Origin: Microbacterium hydrocarbonoxydans
Lineage (GTDB): Bacteria; Actinomycetota; Actinomycetes; Actinomycetales; Microbacteriaceae
Length of the DNA: 64,000 nucleotides
Reading direction: 5' to 3'
Assembly (NCBI RefSeq): GCF_904831005.1
Contig: NZ_LR882982.1
Span: 2,418,001 to 2,482,000 of the forward strand
Part shown: positions 1 to 6,775 of the stretch, in pieces
Layout: every line of letters starts with the position of its first letter
Numbering within the stretch: position 1 is the stretch's first letter
Notes under the pieces: model-generated
The model's input: the letters and a program-made list of their open reading frames with translations, nothing else
What the model was told of the DNA's origin: nothing
Databases searched by the model: none
Made by a program: the position numbers and the translations under genes

Positions 1-795
1 GAAGGCCCCAACAGCGCGTCGACCGAGAAGCTCGTGCAGGACATCCGCGCCCTGCCACAGCTCGACGGCGGCATCACGCTCGGCGTCGCCGGGCAGGCAG
101 CGACCAACATCGACATCTCCGAGGCGCTCGCCGGCGTCCTGCCGCTCTACCTCGTGGTCGTCGTCGGACTCTCGCTTCTCATCATGATCGTCGTGTTCCG
201 CTCGCTGTTGGTGCCGATCATCGCGACCGGTGGATTCGTGCTCTCGCTGTTCGCCACCTACGGTCTGATCGTCGCCGTCTTCCAGTGGGGCTGGGGCGCA
301 GATCTCATCGGCCTGGACAGCCCAGGACCGATCCTGAGCTTCCTGCCGGTGATCCTCGTCGGCATCCTGTTCGGACTCGCGATGGACTATCAGCTGTTCC
401 TCGCCTCGGGCATGCGCGAAGCGTATGTGCACGGAGCCTCGGCGCGGGATGCCGTCGCCCAGGGGTTCCGGGCCGGACGCTCGGTCGTCGTCGCCGCAGC
501 GCTCATCATGGTGTCGGTCTTCGGCGGGTTCATCTTCTCGGAGTCGACCATCATCCGCTCGATCGGCTTCGGACTCGCCTTCGGTGTGTTGCTCGACGCG
601 TTCGTCGTGCGGATGCTGCTCATGCCGGCGCTCATGCATCTGCTCGGACGCTCGGCGTGGTGGCTGCCGCGGTGGCTCGATCGCCTTCTGCCCAACGTCG
701 ATATGGAGGGCGCAGCGCTCGAGCGCGACCACCCCGGCGTGCGCACGGATGCGGTGCCCGTCGTCGCGAACGCCGAGAAGCCCGCCGCTGGCTGA
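1..795 (+). CDS. MMPL/RND-family transporter, C-terminal part (5' end outside window)
   Basis: The reading frame is open from the first base, so only the last 264 residues are present. Five hydrophobic segments can be read, and the segment around GLAMDYQLFL carries the Asp-Tyr pair typical of the proton-relay helix of MMPL/RND exporters. After the last membrane helix comes a short hydrophilic tail. MMPL proteins export lipids or hydrophobic compounds across the cytoplasmic membrane; the substrate cannot be read here. A TetR-type gene lies head-to-tail on the other strand and could control it, but no operator was identified. Confidence 0.9.
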   Translation, partial: EGPNSASTEKLVQDIRALPQLDGGITLGVAGQAATNIDISEALAGVLPLYLVVVVGLSLLIMIVVFRSLLVPIIATGGFVLSLFATYGLIVAVFQWGWGADLIGLDSPGPILSFLPVILVGILFGLAMDYQLFLASGMREAYVHGASARDAVAQGFRAGRSVVVAAALIMVSVFGGFIFSESTIIRSIGFGLAFGVLLDAFVVRMLLMPALMHLLGRSAWWLPRWLDRLLPNVDMEGAALERDHPGVRTDAVPVVANAEKPAAG

Positions 796-825
796 GAGGG
801 CTCGCGGCGTGAGTCGCGGGGCTTG

Positions 826-1090
826 GGCTTGCTGCTGTGGGGCTTGGGGCTGTGGGCTGTGGGGCTTGGGGATCTGAGGCTTGGGGATCTGAGGCTCTGA
901 GGGCCTTGGGCTGTGAGCTCTCCGACTCTGCGACCTGCGCGCTGCGCTCAGTTGGCACCTCACGTCGGAATGACGCCGCCACAACGACAACAGGTGCCAC
1001 CTGAAGCACTGGGGCCAAGGGCCTGGGGCCAAGGGCCAGAGGCCAAGGGCCAAGGGCCAGGGGCCAGGGGCCAGGGGCCAGGGGCCAGGG
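826..1090. repeat. Low-complexity repeats between mmpL and tetR
   Basis: Two blocks of short tandem repeats fill most of this convergent gap. About 826-914 repeats GGGGCTTGGGGCTGTGGG-like words. About 1012-1090 repeats CCAGGGG/CCAAGGG heptamers and ends just before the TetR stop codon. No gene was found here. The G-rich strand could form quadruplex-like structure, which is inference only. Confidence 0.75.
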
Positions 1091-1091
1091 A

Positions 1092-1805
1092 TCAGGCGAC
1101 CATCCCGCGCCAGAGGACCTCGACGGCTGCGCGCATACGCGCTGCCACCGCGGGATCGTCCATCCGGTCGCCGCGCACGACGATCTGGTAGTAGGCCGTG
1201 CCGGCGATCGCGTCGAAGCACGCCTCGACATCGAGGTCGGCTCGCAGTTCTCCGCGCGCGATCCCTGCGCGCAGCGCAATCAGCAACGGCACCCGGCGCC
1301 GCGACACGTGAGACTGCCAGTACTCCTTCTGCACAGCACGGTCTGCCATGACGAGCCGGATGCGCTGGCGGAAACGCTCCTCGGAGTACCCGGATGCCGC
1401 GACCGACATGGCCAGCCCGGACTCGCCGATACCGAACCCGTCGAACACTGCCTCGCGAAGATCGACGCCCTGTGGGTACTCCGGCGGAATGGTACGTCCG
1501 ACGTCGAGCGCTGCCGCGATCAGCGTCGTGAGCGATGGCCACCGCCGATACAGCGCCGCCCGGCTGACACCGCTCCGCGTCACGACCCGGCTGACGGTGA
1601 CCTCCTCGCCGGCATCGATGATCTCGAGCGTCGCAGCGAGGATCTGGCCGTCCATGTCCTCATCGCGCGGGCGACCGGGACGGCGGCGAACCGCAGCCGC
1701 GGCATCCGTCGGACCCGATGCTCCCGCGATGCCCCGCGGTCCGGTCGCAGTTGGTGCCGCGTCCCGGGGGTCCGAAGCGGCACCAACTGCGACCGGAACC
1801 GCCAC
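1092..1805 (-). CDS. TetR-family transcriptional regulator
   Basis: The N-terminal helix-turn-helix is clear (ATLEIIDAGEEVTVSRVV, then SGVSRAALYRRWPS) and is preceded by the RRRPGRPRDED stretch common before TetR DNA-binding domains. About 120 residues of ligand-binding helices follow. The start is uncertain: an ATG at 1655 would cut off the basic leader, while the GTG at 1805 keeps it but places the first ~40 residues inside a 42-bp tandem repeat array. The open frame extends further upstream still. It lies downstream of the phosphatase gene on the same strand and faces the MMPL transporter, which is a plausible target. Confidence 0.8.
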   Translation of the reverse strand: MAVPVAVGAASDPRDAAPTATGPRGIAGASGPTDAAAAVRRRPGRPRDEDMDGQILAATLEIIDAGEEVTVSRVVTRSGVSRAALYRRWPSLTTLIAAALDVGRTIPPEYPQGVDLREAVFDGFGIGESGLAMSVAASGYSEERFRQRIRLVMADRAVQKEYWQSHVSRRRVPLLIALRAGIARGELRADLDVEACFDAIAGTAYYQIVVRGDRMDDPAVAARMRAAVEVLWRGMVA

Positions 1806-1905
1806 ACCAGCACCCGAGACGACACCAACTGCGACCGGGACCGCCACACCAGCACCCGAGACGGCACCAACTGCGACCGGAACCGCCACACCAGCACCAG
1901 CACCC
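1741..1905. repeat. Repeat family A array 1
   Basis: One forward core (CCGGTCGCAGTTGGTGCCGC, 1741-1760) is followed by three inverted cores (CACCAACTGCGACCGG) starting at 1781, 1823 and 1865, exactly 42 bp apart. The inverted units can fold back on the forward one. The array lies between the phosphatase and TetR genes and overlaps the longest possible TetR reading frames. Confidence 0.85.
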
Positions 1906-1924
1906 GCACCGCGACCGAGCAGGC

Positions 1925-2692
1925 TCACGCGGCGAGCGCCCGCTCGCGCAGGCGGCTGACCGTCGCATCCGACAGTCCAGCGTCCCTCAGCGGCGCGAGC
2001 GCATCTCCGTGCTGCTCGCGAAGCGTGTCGAGCAGCGTGCGCATCGACACCTCCATCGAGCCTTCGAGCAGCGACGAGGTCGACGCGACAGCAGAAGCGT
2101 CGAACCCGAGCGCCTTCCACATCGCCCCCATCACGGGCGCGGTGCGCCGCATGATCGCCACCATGTTGTCTCCGGTCAGCGCATAGTCCGCGACGATGTC
2201 GTCATCCGCCGCACCGAGCGCGAGCAGCAGCATCGCCGCCACGACTCCGGTGCGGTCTCGTCCGGCTGCGCAGTGGAACGCCGCCGTCCCCGGCGTGTAC
2301 GCGATCACGTTCAACGCGGTGACGAGCTGCGGAGCGGCCACCTCGACCATGCGCAGGTACATCCGGCCCATGGCGTCGTGGCTGAGCTCCGGCTCCTCAC
2401 GGTTCATCGACTCCCCGACATCCGCGATGAGCGGCAGGTGGTGGTACGCGACCGGGTAGTCGGCGAGCGGCCCACGCCCGGTGACCGAGACCTCGAGGGG
2501 TGAACGCAGGTCGATGATCGCCGTGAGCCCGGCGGCGACGAGCTGGGACGCGACCTCGGTCGTGACGTAGGCGAGGTCATCCGTGCGGATCGCCAGCCCC
2601 TGGCGCAGCACTCCTCCCTCGATCGCGATGCCGCCGAGATCGCGCAGGTTCACGGGGGCGCTGAGCACCAGGTCGATGTCTGCGATGGTCAT
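1925..2692 (-). CDS. Tyrosine phosphatase, Y_phosphatase3 type, linked to the phosphonate importer
   Basis: The protein is 255 aa. It has the family N-terminal motif NLRDLGG (15-21), a DLR motif (61-63) and the CX5R active site HCAAGRDRTG, with the nucleophile Cys141 and Arg147. Such enzymes hydrolyse phosphotyrosine, phosphoinositides or small phosphate esters via a cysteinyl-phosphate. It has no signal peptide, so it should be cytosolic. Its ATG overlaps the phnE stop (ATGA), making it the fourth gene of the operon. The linkage suggests it acts on the imported compound or on a phosphoprotein tied to phosphorus uptake; that is inference. Confidence 0.88.
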   Translation of the reverse strand: MTIADIDLVLSAPVNLRDLGGIAIEGGVLRQGLAIRTDDLAYVTTEVASQLVAAGLTAIIDLRSPLEVSVTGRGPLADYPVAYHHLPLIADVGESMNREEPELSHDAMGRMYLRMVEVAAPQLVTALNVIAYTPGTAAFHCAAGRDRTGVVAAMLLLALGAADDDIVADYALTGDNMVAIMRRTAPVMGAMWKALGFDASAVASTSSLLEGSMEVSMRTLLDTLREQHGDALAPLRDAGLSDATVSRLRERALAA

Positions 2693-3537
2693 GTGATTCT
2701 CCTTCGGATGAGGGCGCTGCCCTGGTCGATCGCCGTGACGAGCACGATGATGCAGATGATGATGGCGCTGAGGTGGCCGTAGTCGTACATGCGCATCGCG
2801 GTCGTCAGCTCGAGGCCGATGCCGCCCGCGCCGACGAGGCCGAGGATGGTCGCGCCGCGCACGTTGCCCTCGAACAGCAGCAGCGTGTACGACGTGAGCA
2901 GCGGCGCGCTCTGCGGCAGGATGCCGTAGTGGATCACCTGTCGCTTCGACGCTCCGACGGCTTCCATCGCGACGACGGGTCCGCGGTCGACCTGCTCCAT
3001 GGCCTCGGCGAAGATCTTGCCGATCGAGCCGATGGATCCGAGGGTCATGGCCAGGATGCCGGCGAACGGACCGAGTCCCACGGCTGAGACGAACATGAGC
3101 GCGAACACCAGGTCGGGCACCGAGCGGATGATGTTCATCACCCATCTCGTCGGGTAGTAGACCCATTTCGGGGCGATGTTCGACGACGCCCCGAAGGCGA
3201 CGAGCAGAGAGAGCACGGCGCCGAGCACGGTGCCGACGACCGCCATCTGGAAAGTCTCGAGCAGCAGCGCGAGGATCGTGCCGATCTTCGAGAAGTCCGG
3301 CGGGAACAGCCTCGACAGGAACTCGCCCATGTTGACCGCGCCATCGCCGAGCTTGACGAAGTTGAACTCGGCGCCGTTGAACGACCAGATCAGCAGCAGA
3401 GCGGCGATCGGCAGGCCGATCAGGAACCGGGCGCGCGGCACGCGGAAGGCACGCTCGAGGCGTGAGCGCTCGGCGGCGTCGAGTGACGGCCGCGCGGTGG
3501 GGCGGTCGGCGGCTCGGGGCTCAGTGGTGAGCGTCAT
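2689..3537 (-). CDS. phnE: Phosphonate-type ABC transporter permease PhnE
   Basis: This 282-aa inner-membrane permease has about six hydrophobic helices and an EAA-like loop (EAMEQVDRGPVVAMEAVGAS) that contacts the ATPase. Similarity is to PhnE/PtxC permeases, which import phosphonates, phosphite or phosphate esters. The ATG at 3537 was chosen over an upstream in-frame start because it sits at the end of phnC with a 17-bp overlap; the stop overlaps the phosphatase ATG. The order phnD-phnC-phnE with overlapping ends indicates one mRNA. Confidence 0.9.
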   Translation of the reverse strand: MTLTTEPRAADRPTARPSLDAAERSRLERAFRVPRARFLIGLPIAALLLIWSFNGAEFNFVKLGDGAVNMGEFLSRLFPPDFSKIGTILALLLETFQMAVVGTVLGAVLSLLVAFGASSNIAPKWVYYPTRWVMNIIRSVPDLVFALMFVSAVGLGPFAGILAMTLGSIGSIGKIFAEAMEQVDRGPVVAMEAVGASKRQVIHYGILPQSAPLLTSYTLLLFEGNVRGATILGLVGAGGIGLELTTAMRMYDYGHLSAIIICIIVLVTAIDQGSALIRRRIT

Positions 3538-4462
3538 CGTCGAACTCCTCGTCGTCGTAGAGCGGCGCGAGTGCCGCGGCATCGAGCTGCGATGTGGCGC
3601 CGGCGACGAGCATCCGTCCGTGCCGCAGGCCGATGATGCGGTCGCTGTGCGCGAGCGCGAGGGGAAGCACGTGCAGGCTCACGAGCACCGGGATGCCGTC
3701 TTCGGTGGCGATCTGGCGCAGTAGATCGAGCACCGAGTCTGCGAGCTTGGGATCGAGCGATGCGACGGGCTCGTCGGCGAGGATCACCTTGGGCTGCTGC
3801 ATGAGGGCGCGGGCGATCGCGACGCGCTGCTGCTGTCCGCCCGAGAGCGAGCGTGCAGGAGCAGTGGCCTTGTGGGCGATGCCGACGCGGTCGAGCAGTT
3901 CGAGCGCACGTCGACGGTGGGCAGTCGTGAAGCCGCCGATCAGGTTGAGAGGCCCGGCACCGTGCAGCGCTCCGGCGAGCACGTTGGTCATGACACTCAG
4001 GCGCGGGATGAGATTGAACTGCTGGAACACCTGCCCGACGTCCGACCGCAGCGTGCGCAGCTCGCCCCGCGCGAGGTTGGTGACGTCGTGCCCGGCGACC
4101 CGTACGGACCCGGCCGAGATCGGCGCGAACCCCGTGAGGCTGCGCATCAGCGTCGACTTGCCCGACCCCGAAGCCCCGAGCAGCGCGACCATCTCGCCCG
4201 GGAACAGGTCGAGATCGACACCGTCGAGCACGGTGGTGGCGTCATACGCGACGCTGAGGTCGCGCACGGTCACGAGGGGCAGCGACTGGCGGAGTTCGGC
4301 GGTGGGCGTGCGTGCGGCGGTCGCGGCGGCATCCACTCGCGTGCTCGTCGGAGAACCCAGACCATCGGATGCCGTGCCAGCGTGTCGCGACTCGACACGC
4401 CGCGCGGCGGACGCAGCGTCCGGGTATTCCCGGGCAGCGACGAGGTCGGCGGGACTCGTCAC
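3521..4462 (-). CDS. phnC: Phosphonate-type ABC transporter ATPase PhnC
   Basis: The 313-aa ATPase has Walker A GASGSGKST (96-104), a Q-loop (VFQQFNLIP), the signature LSGGQQQRVAIARAL, Walker B VILADEP and a late switch His. It energises the PhnE channel. The GTG at 4462 was chosen because it overlaps the phnD stop as GTGA. That start gives an unusual ~60-residue N-terminal extension (Ala/Arg-rich, no domain seen) before the ATPase fold. A shorter translation product remains possible. Confidence 0.9.
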   Translation of the reverse strand: MTSPADLVAAREYPDAASAARRVESRHAGTASDGLGSPTSTRVDAAATAARTPTAELRQSLPLVTVRDLSVAYDATTVLDGVDLDLFPGEMVALLGASGSGKSTLMRSLTGFAPISAGSVRVAGHDVTNLARGELRTLRSDVGQVFQQFNLIPRLSVMTNVLAGALHGAGPLNLIGGFTTAHRRRALELLDRVGIAHKATAPARSLSGGQQQRVAIARALMQQPKVILADEPVASLDPKLADSVLDLLRQIATEDGIPVLVSLHVLPLALAHSDRIIGLRHGRMLVAGATSQLDAAALAPLYDDEEFDDDAHH

Positions 4463-5361
4463 TTCAGGTCCTTGAGCTCGACGCCGGCGACAGCGGCGAT
4501 CTCGGCGAAGGACTCGAATGACGAGCCATCCGGGTCGACCGTCTGCGGGGCTGCGGCGAAGGCGCCGTACGCCCCGAGGGCTTCGGCGTTCTCGGGCGAG
4601 AACACCTCGGCGATGCCGTCCTGGATGATCTTGCGGGTCTCGGCATCGAGCGACTGACGTCCGAGCACCGCACCCTGGATGTCCATCGCCGGGCTCTCGC
4701 CCACCGCGCGCCACTCGCCGTCGGCGAAGGGGAACATCGGCGCGCCGAGCTCGGTCAGCATGACGGCGGTGCACGCGGCATCCACCTGGCCCTGCTCGAG
4801 CGCGGCGAAGCTGCCCTCGTGTCCGCCGGCGAAGATCGCCTCGTAGTCGGTGCCCTGCTCGAGGCCTGCCTCGTGCAGCATGTACACCGGCATGAAGTAG
4901 CCGGAGCTCGACGCCTGGTCGGCGAACGCGACGGTGGCGCCCTCGAGATCCTCGACGGTCTGGATCGGCGAGTCGTTCAGCACGACGCAGGTCGAGACGG
5001 GCTTGCCGTCGCCCTGGAACGCCACGAGCGCGTCGACCTCTCCCGTGTTGACGGCGAGAGCCGAGGGGAAGCCGCTCATGATGCCGATGTCGACGTGGTC
5101 GGCGCGGATCGCCTCGACGACGCTCAGGTAGTCGGGCACATCGGTGACCTCCACATCGCGACCGGTCGCCTCGTGCAGCAGGTCGGCGAAGACCTCGACG
5201 GGGTTCTCGGCGGTGGGGTCGTCGCCGACCGGCAGGGTGGCGATCGTGATCGGAGCGTTGGGGTCGGCCGGGGCCGCCTCGGCAGACGGGCTCTGGCAGC
5301 CGGTCAGGGCGAGGGCGGCGACGCCGAGGAGGCCGACGGCGGGCAGGGTGAGGCGGCGCAT
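4459..5361 (-). CDS. phnD: Phosphonate-type ABC transporter substrate-binding lipoprotein PhnD
   Basis: The 300-aa lipoprotein starts MRRLTLPAVG and has a lipobox ending LALTGC, with the lipidated Cys at residue 22. The rest is a two-lobe periplasmic-binding fold of the PhnD/PtxB/HtxB type. The start at 5361 is supported by an AAAGG ribosome site just upstream; longer in-frame starts run into a palindromic repeat. It is the first gene of phnD-phnC-phnE-phosphatase. No C-P lyase, phosphonatase or phosphite dehydrogenase gene is nearby, so the ligand (phosphonate, phosphite, phosphate or a phosphoester) is open. Confidence 0.92.
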   Translation of the reverse strand: MRRLTLPAVGLLGVAALALTGCQSPSAEAAPADPNAPITIATLPVGDDPTAENPVEVFADLLHEATGRDVEVTDVPDYLSVVEAIRADHVDIGIMSGFPSALAVNTGEVDALVAFQGDGKPVSTCVVLNDSPIQTVEDLEGATVAFADQASSSGYFMPVYMLHEAGLEQGTDYEAIFAGGHEGSFAALEQGQVDAACTAVMLTELGAPMFPFADGEWRAVGESPAMDIQGAVLGRQSLDAETRKIIQDGIAEVFSPENAEALGAYGAFAAAPQTVDPDGSSFESFAEIAAVAGVELKDLK

Positions 5362-5505
5362 GATGACCTTTCGGGAGGAGGCGTTCCGGAATTCCGAGAA
5401 CATGGGTATTCCAACTCGCGAAGGTGACAGGCAATTACGAGACCGCCGTACTCGAAACGGAACGCTCGGTGAACGGCTGGTGACGGGGCTGGGGTGGCCG
5501 GCCGG

Positions 5506-5577
5506 ATGCATGCCCGGATCACGGATGCATGTCGAGAAACCGGGACCTCGGCATGCATCCGTGATCCGGGCATGCAT
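5506..5577. repeat. Repeat family B palindrome 1
   Basis: Two perfectly complementary 26-nt arms (5506-5531 and 5552-5577) surround a 20-nt loop that contains GAAACCGGGACCTC. Each arm carries an ATGCATG and the shared words CGGATCACGGATGC. It sits in the gap between the divergent phnD and DksA-like genes. Three related but less perfect copies lie elsewhere in the window. Confidence 0.9.
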
Positions 5578-5632
5578 GTGAACCGCACAGCGCCGGCGAC
5601 AGCCGGCAGGCCCGAGTGTCGGAACCCCGACC

Positions 5633-5644
5633 TAGAGTGTGGGC
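5633..5644 (+). promoter_or_regulatory. -10 box for a leaderless mRNA of the DksA/TraR-like gene
   Basis: TAGAGT (5633-5638) matches the actinobacterial TANNNT -10 and lies exactly 6 nt before the ATG at 5645, with no ribosome-binding site between. This spacing predicts that transcription starts at or within 1-2 nt of the start codon. Confidence 0.55.
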
Positions 5645-5995
5645 ATGACGTCGGATGCTCGCGCACGCCTCGACTCGCTGCGCGCCGACGCGGCGGCGAG
5701 GGTCGCCGTGACCGCCGCGACCCTCGCCGAGCTCACCCACGACAGAGAAGGCTCGAACGATGACGACGAGCACGACCCCGAGGGCGTCACGCTCTCGTCG
5801 GAGTGGTCACGGCTGACCGGGCTGGCAGACGCCGCGGCATCCGAACTGCGGCAGGTCGACGATGCGATCGCGCGCCTGGATGCCGGCACCTACGGTGTGT
5901 GCGCGAGCTGCGGCCGACCGATCCCCGCGGCACGCCTGGAGGTCCGCCCGTTCGCCACGCACTGCGTCGCGTGTGCCGAGAAGCTCGGCCTCTGA
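5645..5995 (+). CDS. TraR/DksA-family zinc-finger protein
   Basis: The 116-aa protein has an N-terminal helical region, an acidic linker (DDDEHDPEG) and a C-terminal four-cysteine zinc finger (Cys86, Cys89, Cys107, Cys110; CASCGRPI...CVAC), the signature of the DksA/TraR family. Members bind the secondary channel of RNA polymerase or act in stress adaptation; in actinobacteria the role is mostly untested. ATG 5645 is preferred over GTG 5639 because a -10 box sits at leaderless spacing. A 17-bp direct repeat (AGCTCGGCCTCTGAGCC) spans its stop codon. Confidence 0.88.
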   Translation: MTSDARARLDSLRADAAARVAVTAATLAELTHDREGSNDDDEHDPEGVTLSSEWSRLTGLADAAASELRQVDDAIARLDAGTYGVCASCGRPIPAARLEVRPFATHCVACAEKLGL

Positions 5996-6058
5996 GCCCA
6001 AGCTCGGCCTCTGAGCCCCCGCGCCATCAGCCGGCGCCACAGACCGAGGGCGGACTTC

Positions 6059-6607
6059 TCAGAGCGTGCCGAAGGCGGTCGCCGTGCACATGGCGCCGAC
6101 CATCAGCAGGATCGGAGCCGCCACGATGCCGCACCAGAAGCTGCGCGCCGCCTCCTTGTCGGGAACGAGCACGGCGACCACAGCGGCCACCGCGAGCAGC
6201 ACTCCCGCGAAGACGAAAGCCGGCTGCAGGAACACCCATGCCAATGGGATGAAGTGGATTCCGACGATCAGCAGCACGAGAGGCGCCATGAGGTCGGTGC
6301 GCTTGCGCCGGGAGGCCCAGATCGCGAGGGCGATGATCACGACCACCTCGAGCCAGAAGACGACCACATACCAGGTCGATGCGGTGCCGCCCCACGTGAT
6401 CGCCGTCGGCAGCTGCCAGTGGCCGATGGCGGCCGGCAGGCTGATGCCCGCCAGTGCCGCTCCGCCGAGGCTGAGCAGCGCCAGGATCACCCGCCAGCCC
6501 CATCCCTTCGGCGGGCGCTCCTGCGCCCACCCCGCCCACACGAACGCCGCGACACCGAAGATCGCGCCCGTCATGAGCAGGTCGCGAGGGAAATCGTCGA
6601 TGATCAT
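6059..6607 (-). CDS. Integral membrane protein of unknown function
   Basis: The 182-aa protein has about six hydrophobic segments separated by short polar loops, starting MIIDDFPRDLLMTGAIF. No catalytic motif or known family was recognised. It is convergent with the DksA-like gene and divergent from the glycosidase gene, so it probably has its own promoter. It could be a small housekeeping membrane protein of Microbacteriaceae; no role can be given. Confidence 0.75.
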   Translation of the reverse strand: MIIDDFPRDLLMTGAIFGVAAFVWAGWAQERPPKGWGWRVILALLSLGGAALAGISLPAAIGHWQLPTAITWGGTASTWYVVVFWLEVVVIIALAIWASRRKRTDLMAPLVLLIVGIHFIPLAWVFLQPAFVFAGVLLAVAAVVAVLVPDKEAARSFWCGIVAAPILLMVGAMCTATAFGTL

Positions 6608-6678
6608 GCGGTCAGGTTAGCCCGGCCAGGATGCGGAGTCGACGGCGATATACGACACTGCATCCGCGCCCGCACGGC

Positions 6679-6705
6679 TTGTGAACAAAAATCTAACGGT
6701 ATAAA
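6679..6705 (+). promoter_or_regulatory. Putative promoter of the GH3 gene
   Basis: TTGTGA (6679-6684) and TATAAA (6700-6705), 15 bp apart, lie in the only AT-rich stretch of this gap, about 70 nt before the start codon. The spacing is slightly short. No clear repressor palindrome was seen. Confidence 0.5.
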
Positions 6706-6775
6706 GTTTTCACGTTCGAGCGGATGCCGCACCATCCCTGCGGCAGGGAACCGGCTCAACGGCGAGAGGAATCAC

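Noticed and set aside
6254..6775. A 174-residue N-terminal extension of the GH3 enzyme
   Set aside because: The extension is antisense to the membrane-protein gene and crosses the promoter. A strong ribosome site precedes ATG 6776.
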